A stretch of DNA of 57,008 nucleotides from a virus, in IMG/VR virus record IMGVR_UViG_3300044611_000653, positions 1 to 57,008 of that record. One strand, 5' to 3'. A program made the translations under genes and the position numbers. Positions 29,857 to 36,675 of this stretch are shown here, piece after piece; within the stretch, counting starts at the first letter, position 1; every line of letters starts with the position of its first letter. The notes below the pieces were generated by a model. That model saw only the letters and a list, made by a program, of their open reading frames with translations. It did no database searches and was not told where the DNA came from.

Positions 29857-30005
29857 TTATCTCTCCTAAGTAATACGATAGAATAAACAAAAGCAATAGA
29901 GCCAACTAGTAGCCATGTTGGAATATCTATACCGACACCATTAGGCCATAGCCCGTTAATATATAGCGAAAAGTATTCGCTATCTATAAATAATTCTAAG
30001 TTCAT
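29853..30005 (-). CDS. Small membrane protein
   Basis: 50 residues, with a C-terminal hydrophobic helix (PTWLLVGSIAFVYSIVLL) ending RRDK. Coupled on both sides by ATGA and TAATG overlaps. Confidence 0.55.
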   Translation of the reverse strand: MNLELFIDSEYFSLYINGLWPNGVGIDIPTWLLVGSIAFVYSIVLLRRDK

Positions 30006-30178
30006 TATTCGTATTCCTCCCAATCTAGTGTTAAGCCTTTTTCGATTACCTCGTCCATGCTAATCATGTCCTCATCAAATAGACTTTCCTCGTTATGTTT
30101 GTCTAACTTTTCGGCCTCATCTAAGTAGGCATAAGCGTCTGCTATGTCCGCTTGAATAGTGTCCCATTTAGTCATCAT
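30005..30178 (-). CDS. Small acidic helical protein
   Basis: 57 residues, highly acidic (DEAEKLDKHNEESLFDEDMI). ATGATG start; TAATG overlaps at both ends. Unknown. Confidence 0.55.
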   Translation of the reverse strand: MMTKWDTIQADIADAYAYLDEAEKLDKHNEESLFDEDMISMDEVIEKGLTLDWEEYE

Positions 30179-30339
30179 TAGTTATTCACCTGCTCTATCT
30201 TATGTATTAGGTATTCGAATTTTAGCGGAGGGTTTGCCTCGTTTAATTCATTAACTAGAGCGATAATTTCTTTAATGCTCTTAGCGGTTAGTGTGCCTTT
30301 TTGTAAAGAGCCTTGCCAAATTGAGTAGGTTAGTTTCAT
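30178..30339 (-). CDS. Small helical protein
   Basis: 53 residues (MKLTYSIWQGSLQKGTLTAK...). TAATG overlaps at both ends, as in the rest of this cluster. Unknown. Confidence 0.55.
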   Translation of the reverse strand: MKLTYSIWQGSLQKGTLTAKSIKEIIALVNELNEANPPLKFEYLIHKIEQVNN

Positions 30340-30452
30340 TAGTTATTACCTCCACTAACAATAGCGCCGACAATAGCAATTAGAGTTATCGTGCCTAACA
30401 CGATAGGCAAAACAATATGAGGATAATCCTCTACCCAATCAAAAAATAACAT
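30339..30452 (-). CDS. Tiny membrane protein
   Basis: 37 residues: a short amphipathic start, then one hydrophobic helix (IVLPIVLGTITLIAIVGAIV). TAATG overlap with the neighbours. Confidence 0.5.
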   Translation of the reverse strand: MLFFDWVEDYPHIVLPIVLGTITLIAIVGAIVSGGNN

Positions 30453-30544
30453 TAGTTAGCCTCGCTCTCATCTATGTCGAACATTTCAGCAAACACTCTG
30501 TTTGCTTGTTGTAAGGCCTCTAGTGCCTCGTTTAGTTTATCCAT
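30452..30544 (-). CDS. Tiny helical acidic protein
   Basis: 30 residues from the ATG at 30544 (MDKLNEALEALQQANRVF...). A longer in-frame start lies in the promoter region. The leader has AACGAAAGAAGGACAG. First gene of the TAATG-linked cluster. Confidence 0.5.
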   Translation of the reverse strand: MDKLNEALEALQQANRVFAEMFDIDESEAN

Positions 30545-30581
30545 TTTCTGTCCTTCTTTCGTTAGGTTGTTCATTAAGGTA

Positions 30582-30610
30582 AGACTATCATTACTGACCG
30601 ACAATATCAA
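30582..30610 (-). promoter_or_regulatory. Leftward TGTC-class promoter with -35
   Basis: Minus strand: TTGATA (30610-30605), TTGTCGGT (30604-30597), TAGTCT (30587-30582). Confidence 0.65.
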
Positions 30611-30620
30611 CACGACACGC

Positions 30621-30803
30621 TTAGAGCGTGGCGTGAGATACCTCACACTCCTCAGAGCAGCGTGGCGTTTCCGCCATGATTAAGGTCATCAGACCTACAC
30701 GCTCAGACTTAGTAAGTCTAAGACGGCTAACAGTATCGGACTTGATACCGCCATGATTATATTCGAACAAAAGTTCGGTATAGATGTCATTTAATTTATT
30801 CAT
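30621..30803 (-). CDS. Small hypothetical protein (MarR-HTH-like pattern)
   Basis: 60 residues; SDTVSRLRLTKSERVGLMTL looks like the end of a helix-turn-helix, but the domain is too short to assign. AAAGGATAA precedes the ATG. First gene of the leftward module. Confidence 0.5.
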   Translation of the reverse strand: MNKLNDIYTELLFEYNHGGIKSDTVSRLRLTKSERVGLMTLIMAETPRCSEECEVSHATL

Positions 30804-31146
30804 TTTAAGTTATCCTTTCTAAGATACTTTCTTGGAGAGCGGTTATTTGCTAGGCTCACCCTTTTGGGATTATTTGCTAGGCTCACGCTCTAATTCTTTA
30901 TTTAATTTGTTATACTATAAGCCTAACAGGGGGGACTGACATTTTGCCTATCACAAATCGGACATGTCGGACATTTCAAAATAAATCTTAGAATAATCGT
31001 GTGATATACGCCACATATGGTCGCTCTATCTGGACAAATCGGACATTTTAAATACGTGGATCATACAAATAAAATCTCTATTAACATTTTGGTAGATATG
31101 AATATTATAGTCGACTAGGATTATATATGGTATATAATATACATAT
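30804..31146. other. Divergent intergenic region with paired motifs
   Basis: Holds a direct repeat TTATTTGCTAGGCTCAC (near 30842 and 30868), ATGTCAGT (30942-30935, minus) with TATAGT downstream as a variant promoter, and two exact ACAAATCGGACAT copies (30953-30965, 31034-31046). TATAAT at 31133-31138 serves the rightward oxygenase at 31147. No ORF. Confidence 0.6.
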
Positions 31147-31872
31147 ATGAAAATATCTAATCTTGGTCCAAATATTTGGTATTACGAAAATGCAATACCA
31201 GAATCTAAAAAATTTATTTCTTTGCTTAATGAAAATAATGATAATGAAAGAATTACATCCATAATTCCTAAATGGTCTACATGGATGGACGGGGGACCTA
31301 AGAAAGATGATTACTCCCAGTGGAATCAAATTGGATCTCCTATGGGAGAGGATAAATTTATTGACTGGGATCGTACATTAAATGGCTTCGGTAAAATTTG
31401 GCCAAAGATACAACCTAACTCAGATGCACATACAGAGGCATATGAGATACTTAAGTTAATAGATATACCATTCAATGAGGTAATTGAGCATTATTGGTCT
31501 ACCCGCCCAAAACTTCCTAAATTAAATTATGTATCTAAAAATTATCCAGTGAGAAAATATAATACTGGAGCTTCCATGGGGGCACATATAGACATAAATA
31601 AATATAGCCCATCTATGGACATATCAATATTAATATATTTAAACGACGATTACACTGGAGGAGAAATATATTTTAATGATTTAAATTTGAAAATTAAACC
31701 AACTGCTGGCTCTATTTTGATTTTCACTTGCAATCATTTACATGAATCTTTACGCATAGAATCTGGAAATAAATTATATATACCTATGTTTGTGCATTCT
31801 GAATATGGCATAATAACTGGATTTAGAGAAGAATATAGCGCCATGCTTCCACTTATTAAAAATAAAAAATAA
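31147..31872 (+). CDS. 2OG-Fe(II) oxygenase, prolyl-4-hydroxylase type
   Basis: 241 residues. Iron ligands His147-x-Asp149 (GAHIDIN) and His199 (NHLHES), core IYLNDDYTGGEIYF. The 2OG-binding position is Lys209 (GNKLYIPMF) rather than Arg, as also in the proteins at 51300 and 52016. TATAAT (31133-31138) is eight bases before the ATG. Transcribed away from the leftward module; substrate unknown. Confidence 0.87.
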   Translation: MKISNLGPNIWYYENAIPESKKFISLLNENNDNERITSIIPKWSTWMDGGPKKDDYSQWNQIGSPMGEDKFIDWDRTLNGFGKIWPKIQPNSDAHTEAYEILKLIDIPFNEVIEHYWSTRPKLPKLNYVSKNYPVRKYNTGASMGAHIDINKYSPSMDISILIYLNDDYTGGEIYFNDLNLKIKPTAGSILIFTCNHLHESLRIESGNKLYIPMFVHSEYGIITGFREEYSAMLPLIKNKK

Positions 31873-31928
31873 GCTCTACTTTTCGACGCACTTTCAATTT
31901 CGCACTATATTTAGTATACTGGACATAT

Positions 31929-32001
31929 TGGTCCATAGCTCAGCTGGCAGAGCGCAGAGCTGTTAACTCTGATGTCCCAGGTTCGAGCCCTGGTGGACCA
32001 G
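31929..32001 (+). tRNA. tRNA-Asn (GTT)
   Basis: 73 nt: acceptor TGGTCCA/TGGACCA, anticodon stem CAGAG/CTCTG with loop CTGTTAA (anticodon GTT), T-arm with GGTTCGAGCCC. TATACT at 31915-31920 is just upstream. CCA not encoded. Confidence 0.94.
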
Positions 32002-32004
32002 CAT

Positions 32005-32076
32005 GGCTTCATCGTCTATCGGTTAGGACATCGCCCTTTCACGGCGGAAAGACGGGTTCGATTCCCGTTGAAGCTA
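32005..32076 (+). tRNA. tRNA-Glu (TTC)
   Basis: 72 nt: acceptor GGCTTCA/TGAAGCT (first pair G-U), anticodon stem TCGCC/GGCGG with loop CTTTCAC (anticodon TTC), T-arm GGGTTCGATTCCC. Three bases after tRNA-Asn, so one transcript. GAA is heavily used in this AT-rich genome. Confidence 0.93.
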
Positions 32077-32095
32077 CATTTGATATAATGTCAAT

Positions 32096-32737
32096 ATGAG
32101 TATACCTAAAGTAATTTGGCAAACACATGAATGGGAATATTCCGATCTTCCAGAAATATATCTAGAAAATAGTAAAAAATGGCAACAAGAAAATCTAGAC
32201 TGGGTCTATAGATATCATAGCTCTAAAGACCGTAGAGACTTTTTACTAAATAATAATTTTTTGCAATCTAAAACTGCCATTACAAGGTACGATAATATGT
32301 TTAAACAGCAACAAGCAGATTTTTGGAGAGTGGCTGTAGTTTATTTAAACGGGGGTGCCTATATAGATATGGATTCTATTCCTAAAGGCCAAAACATGCT
32401 TGATAAGGCCGTAGTGGACGCAGACTCTTTAGGTACACCATATAGCATAATATGTACTTATGACCCAAATCATTTAGGTGTAGGGTGTAATAATTCTCAT
32501 TTTATAGGAAAAACAAAATCTGAGTTTTTAAAAAATTTGTTAGATAAGTATTATATAGGTTTTCATAAAGAATGGGATTACGAGCTAGATATACAAATAA
32601 AAAGATTAGAATTTATAGTCAACTCAATTAATTTCGGCAGAACAGCTTTATATAGAGATGACGTTGCTTTTACCTTTGGAGAACTTTATCATGGCGATGA
32701 ATATAAGCCTGAAAACTGGGAAAGTTTGACAATCTAA
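32096..32737 (+). CDS. GT32-type glycosyltransferase
   Basis: 213 residues. PKVIWQTHE at the start and QQADFWRVAVVYLNGGAYID followed by MDS give the Gly-Gly and DxD motif (Asp91, Asp93) of glycosyltransferase family 32 (Och1/capsular type), which binds a metal-nucleotide sugar. It may glycosylate host surface polymers or phage protein. Leaderless: TGATATAAT (32084-32089), then six bases. Confidence 0.85.
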   Translation: MSIPKVIWQTHEWEYSDLPEIYLENSKKWQQENLDWVYRYHSSKDRRDFLLNNNFLQSKTAITRYDNMFKQQQADFWRVAVVYLNGGAYIDMDSIPKGQNMLDKAVVDADSLGTPYSIICTYDPNHLGVGCNNSHFIGKTKSEFLKNLLDKYYIGFHKEWDYELDIQIKRLEFIVNSINFGRTALYRDDVAFTFGELYHGDEYKPENWESLTI

Positions 32738-32755
32738 TTTTTTAAATGCTACAAT
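32726..32755 (+). promoter_or_regulatory. Strong promoter ahead of an unassigned leader
   Basis: TTGACA 32726-32731, an 18-bp spacer, extended -10 TGCTACAAT (hexamer 32750-32755). Predicted start near 32762. Confidence 0.75.
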
Positions 32756-32761
32756 CTTAGC

Positions 32762-32861
32762 CTTGGACAGTTTTCGGAGATAATATCAAGGGGTTAAACT
32801 CCAAGTGCGACAATGACGGAAGTTATTAGTCTGATGATCTAATCCATAGATTATTCAACCG
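32762..32861 (+). ncRNA. Possible structured leader or small RNA
   Basis: About 100 nt after a strong promoter with no ORF. A terminal pairing CTTGGA/TCCAAG encloses a purine-rich loop, and TAATC/GATTA forms a small hairpin. It matches no riboswitch or tRNA I recognise. It may be the 5' leader of the following small ORF and HNH gene. Confidence 0.35.
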
Positions 32862-33032
32862 ATGAATTGCAGGCTTACAACCTTAAAAGACAATTTCGGG
32901 GTCCTTTTACAAAAAAGGGGTGTAGGGGTTGTATGCTCCAAATCTGGAAGTATCCAATTAAAAGAACATAATATAATAGATTATAATAATATAAAGATAT
33001 ACTTAGATTATGAAGTCGGAGAAGACGACTGA
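32862..33032 (+). CDS. Possible small protein
   Basis: 56 residues (MNCRLTTLKDNFGVLLQKRG...YLDYEVGEDD) with believable amino-acid composition, but no clear RBS. It overlaps the HNH gene by 23 nt. Tentative. Confidence 0.4.
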   Translation: MNCRLTTLKDNFGVLLQKRGVGVVCSKSGSIQLKEHNIIDYNNIKIYLDYEVGEDD

Positions 33033-33294
33033 TCGTAAACATAAAGCTTTTTTGATAGAATATATCCAAAAGCTAAAGTCTTCTACTCCTTGTATGGATT
33101 GTAAAATTTCTTATCCATACTACGTTATGGATTTTGATCATGTCCGTGGGCGTAAGCAAAAAAATGTAATGGAACTCATCCCTACATTATCTAAAAAGAA
33201 AATAGATGAGGAAATAGCAAAATGCGAAATAGTGTGTTCAAATTGCCACAGAATCAGAACTCATCGAAGGATAGTAAAAAAAGCGGGGAAATGA
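33010..33294 (+). CDS. HNH endonuclease
   Basis: 94 residues, a minimal HNH: CMDC knuckle (28-31), catalytic DFDHV (Asp43-His44), second knuckle CSNCH (76-80) and a basic tail. TATACT (32998-33003) is six bases before the ATG, so leaderless. Possibly a homing or nicking enzyme; no intron boundaries recognised. Confidence 0.85.
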   Translation: MKSEKTTDRKHKAFLIEYIQKLKSSTPCMDCKISYPYYVMDFDHVRGRKQKNVMELIPTLSKKKIDEEIAKCEIVCSNCHRIRTHRRIVKKAGK

Positions 33295-33425
33295 GAATTT
33301 GGGACTTTGATCTTAGACCAATACCAGTAGATCATGAGACTGATTGGGAATACATTAATAGATGCCATAAGGTCCATATATACGTAGTTGGTCCTAATCC
33401 TCCAGCTATATGGTGGAGTATATAA
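33291..33425 (+). CDS. Small hypothetical protein
   Basis: 44 residues from the ATG in the ATGA overlap with the HNH stop (the longer frame from 33222 lies inside that gene). Trp/His-rich (MRIWDFDLRPIPVDHETDWE). Unknown. Confidence 0.5.
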   Translation: MRIWDFDLRPIPVDHETDWEYINRCHKVHIYVVGPNPPAIWWSI

Positions 33426-33426
33426 T

Positions 33427-33573
33427 ATGCAACTTTGCCACGTATCAGATCATATTTTTGAAAAAAATTCAGAAAATCAGCTATTATGTGTTAACTGCAA
33501 TGTAGGGTATTTAGATTATTTAAAGGCATTAGATCAAGTAGCTGAATCTTTTAGGCAATCTAAAAAAATCTGA
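33427..33573 (+). CDS. Small zinc-site-like protein
   Basis: 48 residues from the ATG at 33427. Cys4-His5 and CVNC (25-28) could bind zinc; a helical tail follows. One base after the previous stop. Confidence 0.5.
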   Translation: MQLCHVSDHIFEKNSENQLLCVNCNVGYLDYLKALDQVAESFRQSKKI

Positions 33574-33585
33574 TATAATTAATTC

Positions 33586-34218
33586 ATGTCTATATATGAT
33601 ATTTCGCTAAAATCTTGGGATGGTAAAGAAAACATCTTATCAAATTATAAGGGTAAAGTAACCTTAATCACTAATGTCACTGGAGATTGTGGAAATGCTC
33701 CTCAATTTTCTGTAATAGAAACACTATATAAAAAGTACAAAAATGATGGTTTTGAAGTACTAGCTATTCCAACAAATGATTATTGTGGTGCAAATTTAAC
33801 ATACGGAGAGCACGTACATGGAACTGAAGATGCTTCGGGAGCTAAAGATTTTGCCGAAAACCTATACAATGTTACATACAATTTTTCTGAACTAATTAGT
33901 TCAAATCCAACACCAGAAGAGGTTATTCCTGGTCTAGCTTCAAAATATGGACAAAATCCCGTACACGAAGTATATCAAGAAATTTTTAATCAAATGGCAG
34001 AGTCAGAATATTCCAATAAAAAATATATGTTCGGAAACTTTGAAAAATTTTTATTTGATAAAAATGGAAAATTAATTAAGCATTACTCTAATGGATCTTT
34101 GTTAAATCAAAATTATGAAAATTATTTGATGGGTCTAAGTGATAAGCCTAATGCTGACAGGGCAGATAAAGAATATATGCAAATATGCTCAGACATAGAA
34201 ATGGCGCTAGCTTCTTAA
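33586..34218 (+). CDS. Glutathione-peroxidase-like thiol peroxidase
   Basis: 210 residues. SLKSWDGKENILSNYKGKVT and VTGDCGNAPQF with Cys35 match the thioredoxin-fold GPx family (Cys-type), followed by FEVLAIPTNDYCG where the family has a PCNQF motif. It would reduce peroxides, probably with thioredoxin as donor; the trxA at 7747 is a candidate partner. Leaderless: TGATATAAT (33574-33579) plus six bases. Confidence 0.75.
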   Translation: MSIYDISLKSWDGKENILSNYKGKVTLITNVTGDCGNAPQFSVIETLYKKYKNDGFEVLAIPTNDYCGANLTYGEHVHGTEDASGAKDFAENLYNVTYNFSELISSNPTPEEVIPGLASKYGQNPVHEVYQEIFNQMAESEYSNKKYMFGNFEKFLFDKNGKLIKHYSNGSLLNQNYENYLMGLSDKPNADRADKEYMQICSDIEMALAS

Positions 34219-34238
34219 ATAACCAAGTAATATTCTAG

Positions 34239-34267
34239 TTGACTAAGATATATATTAGATATATAAT
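34239..34267 (+). promoter_or_regulatory. Canonical leaderless promoter
   Basis: TTGACT 34239-34244, a 17-bp spacer, TATAAT 34262-34267, six bases, ATG 34274. Confidence 0.72.
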
Positions 34268-34273
34268 AAATAT

Positions 34274-34357
34274 ATGAGATCTATTTATCAGAAATTAATA
34301 GCAAGTGCTTTAATTATTATGATGGCATACATAGCATTTGCCTACATCTTAGCCTAA
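34274..34357 (+). CDS. Tiny membrane peptide with its own promoter
   Basis: 27 residues, almost entirely one hydrophobic helix (LIASALIIMMAYIAFAYILA). A near-consensus, exactly spaced leaderless promoter supports real expression. Function unknown; small membrane peptides can act as exclusion factors or toxins. The 144-bp gap after it holds only an imperfect hairpin around 34393-34423. Confidence 0.5.
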   Translation: MRSIYQKLIASALIIMMAYIAFAYILA

Positions 34358-34501
34358 ATTTAAAATAGCCTTTAAAAGCCTTCTAAGGCCTATATCCCGA
34401 TTTTCTGGGTATATAGCTAGGGGTAAGTATGGGTCTTCTACTTCCGCCGCACTGAAATTTTTGCAATTGCACTTATTGAGAGGATTTAGTATCCTATAAC
34501 T

Positions 34502-34999
34502 ATGGAACAATATATTAGGGGAGATAAGCCCCTCTGGGAGTATCTAAATGAAGAACCTTATACTATCAGACAAAGAATGGCTGAATATTTTTTAGCTGAC
34601 GAACCGTTGGTAATAGATATAGGTACCTATAAAGTTCCACTTAAGACTAATCAACAATTAATATCTATAGATCCACTTAAGACTTTTGAGGGTGGATACA
34701 ATAAGGACGTTAAAACATTTTTAAAAGAAGTAAATCCAATTAATTTTTCATTATCTTGTCTAGGACTAGCTATTGAAGGTGGTCAAGATCAATGGGATGC
34801 ATTTATAGAATTATTTAAAAGATCTAAGATATCAGTAGTAGAGTATTCTAGGGATGTGCATGATCATTCGTATTTTGATCAAATAGAGACCTTGTGTAAT
34901 TATAAAAAGGTTTATTTTAAAGCATTTTTAGATATGCCAAATGTTGAGGTTGAAGGTATTAAGCCATACCCTAGAAGAAAATTTTTAGTTTTTAAATGA
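34502..34999 (+). CDS. Hypothetical protein, possible methyltransferase-like fold
   Basis: 165 residues. The pattern LVIDIGTYKVPL...LISIDPLKTFEGG and NFSLSCLGLAIEGGQDQW loosely recalls a Rossmann SAM-binding unit without a clear GxGxG. It converges with a real SAM-methyltransferase-like gene, overlapping it by 15 nt. Assignment is weak. Confidence 0.5.
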   Translation: MEQYIRGDKPLWEYLNEEPYTIRQRMAEYFLADEPLVIDIGTYKVPLKTNQQLISIDPLKTFEGGYNKDVKTFLKEVNPINFSLSCLGLAIEGGQDQWDAFIELFKRSKISVVEYSRDVHDHSYFDQIETLCNYKKVYFKAFLDMPNVEVEGIKPYPRRKFLVFK

Positions 35000-35593
35000 G
35001 TATTGTAAGGTTTCTTCTACACTAATAGGTTTAGGTAATTTATTGTATTTTTCAATATATTCAATAATCTTATTATGATCTATACCGTAATTTTTTACTA
35101 TATCCATATCTGTATTGTAAATCTCTTCCATCTGCCAACCCCAAATAACTGAATAGTTGGGTATATTTTTAGATACCTTAAATATTTCCTTAGACACTTC
35201 AGATAATCGAAGTATCTCATAATGATCAATAAATATACAATCGTAAGATTCATCTGATTTACACTCAGAGGCGTCATCAATTATTACTTTTACCTTATTA
35301 GGCATTTTATTATTTTTTAAAAAGCATTCTATAACATCTGGATATTTTTCTATAACATGCACTTCTGTGACATTATCTTTAGAGGCTATCCAATCAGACA
35401 ATACCCCAAAACCAAATCCAGTAAGCAGTACTTTGCCATATGCTAAATCATAGCATGTATAAAGTTGTTCTCTAGATATGTAAGAATCATCAAATCTCAT
35501 CCATTCTACCCCATCTACTATAAGGGCATAGGATACTTCTTCTCTTTTTATTATTGTATTATTTACTTGCGTTTCAGCAAAAACAACCGCCAT
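34985..35593 (-). CDS. SAM-dependent methyltransferase (spermidine-synthase-like)
   Basis: 202 residues. KVLLTGFGFGVLSDWIA is a class I SAM-binding motif, with an acidic residue ending the next strand (VHVIEKYPD) and YDCIFIDHYE as motif IV. The fold and order resemble spermidine-synthase-like proteins. Target unknown. It overlaps the upstream small gene by 31 nt. Confidence 0.7.
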   Translation of the reverse strand: MAVVFAETQVNNTIIKREEVSYALIVDGVEWMRFDDSYISREQLYTCYDLAYGKVLLTGFGFGVLSDWIASKDNVTEVHVIEKYPDVIECFLKNNKMPNKVKVIIDDASECKSDESYDCIFIDHYEILRLSEVSKEIFKVSKNIPNYSVIWGWQMEEIYNTDMDIVKNYGIDHNKIIEYIEKYNKLPKPISVEETLQYSFKN

Positions 35594-35715
35594 AGTTTTT
35601 TTAAAAACCCTTCAAGTTTATTTTGCATTTTAAGCTCAACACTTTCATTTTTATAATGATCTGACTGGAAGTATGGGCTAAACATTTGATCACTAAAATA
35701 TCTTCTTGGACTCAT
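35563..35715 (-). CDS. Small basic protein (leaderless, minus strand)
   Basis: 50 residues (MSPRRYFSDQMFSPYFQSDH...LWRLFLLKRK). On the minus strand TATAAT (35727-35722) is exactly six bases before this ATG, which supports the start. Unknown. Confidence 0.55.
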   Translation of the reverse strand: MSPRRYFSDQMFSPYFQSDHYKNESVELKMQNKLEGFLKKLWRLFLLKRK

Positions 35716-35741
35716 AATATAATTATACACCAATATAGTAT

Positions 35742-35775
35742 AAAACCCAATCAGAGGCGGATCCGATTGGGTTTT
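35742..35775. terminator. Bidirectional terminator
   Basis: Perfect 11-bp stem AAAACCCAATC / GATTGGGTTTT with T- and A-rich edges, between the leftward 35867 gene and the 35715 start. Confidence 0.85.
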
Positions 35776-35866
35776 GCTACTTATTGTAGCTACGTAAGGA
35801 GCCTAAGCTCGACCTACAAAATAATTGTATAATTATTATTTTTCAAAGTCAATAAGATAAATTAAA

Positions 35867-36670
35867 TTATTCCTTAGATATTCTTTCATTCATAAATTTT
35901 GTTTTTTCTTCTATAGTATCAGCAAATTTTGGATTTACTTTAAATGGGCTACACCATTCATCTAATTGTTGCTCTGTAGGATTTTCGTATTTTCCTATTT
36001 GTTCTTGCCATTCTGGGCTTCTGTAGTTATAAAACGTTCCAGGATTATCTTCAGCATTTAATGCAAAATTAGAAAATACAAATCTTGTACCAGAAGTTGT
36101 TTTTTTAGTTCCATGATCGTAAGGTTTACAAGCGCCATGTAAAACAACATCTCCAGCCTCTGGCTGAACTACAAGACAAGGCTCTTCTAGTCTTTCTTTG
36201 CTAATATCTGTTCCATTTTTAATGCTTCCATCTGGATTAATATTTGGGTAAAATAATTCTCCCCCTGTAAATTGTCCAAAATAGGCAGTCATTCCATATT
36301 GTAATGAACAACAAGCAGACCAAGTATCTATTTCAAAAATTTCATCTTCTGCACCCATTCCAGGACTGTCGGCATGAACAAACATTCCTTCATCGTGAGG
36401 CTCTGCAATCATTAAGCTTCTCATTGGATGTATTACAATTTCTGGATGTATCAGCTCAGACATAAATTTCCAAACAAGAAAAGTGCTTGGCATAGGGGGG
36501 CAAACCTTATCTTCATACCAGTTATTTGTACTCCATATATTTTGAGGCATGGTTCTTTGAAAATCTTTTAAATCCTTATTAACCTCATTCATAATTTCTT
36601 GAGGAATTATATTTTTGTAAATAAATATTCTATCTGATAGTTTAATACATTTTGGATTGTCGTAAAACAT
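35867..36670 (-). CDS. 2OG-Fe(II) oxygenase (tandem paralogue A)
   Basis: 267 residues. His99-x-Asp101 (VHADSPG), His186 (YDHGT) and Arg196 (GTRFVFS) form the iron/2OG site. The core has YFGQFTGGELFYPN instead of the usual YLND. A long tail (about 205-267, NPGTFYNYRSPEW) is shared with the next gene. It starts five bases after that gene's stop, a clear tandem duplication. Confidence 0.88.
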   Translation of the reverse strand: MFYDNPKCIKLSDRIFIYKNIIPQEIMNEVNKDLKDFQRTMPQNIWSTNNWYEDKVCPPMPSTFLVWKFMSELIHPEIVIHPMRSLMIAEPHDEGMFVHADSPGMGAEDEIFEIDTWSACCSLQYGMTAYFGQFTGGELFYPNINPDGSIKNGTDISKERLEEPCLVVQPEAGDVVLHGACKPYDHGTKKTTSGTRFVFSNFALNAEDNPGTFYNYRSPEWQEQIGKYENPTEQQLDEWCSPFKVNPKFADTIEEKTKFMNERISKE

Positions 36671-36675
36671 TTTAT

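Noticed and set aside
30474-30683. Rightward frame across 30.5-30.7 kb
   Set aside because: Opposite to the tightly overlapping leftward genes and promoter; no RBS.
32740-33300. Group I intron carrying the HNH gene
   Set aside because: I could not find the conserved P3-P7 core or exon boundaries, and there is no interrupted gene on either side.
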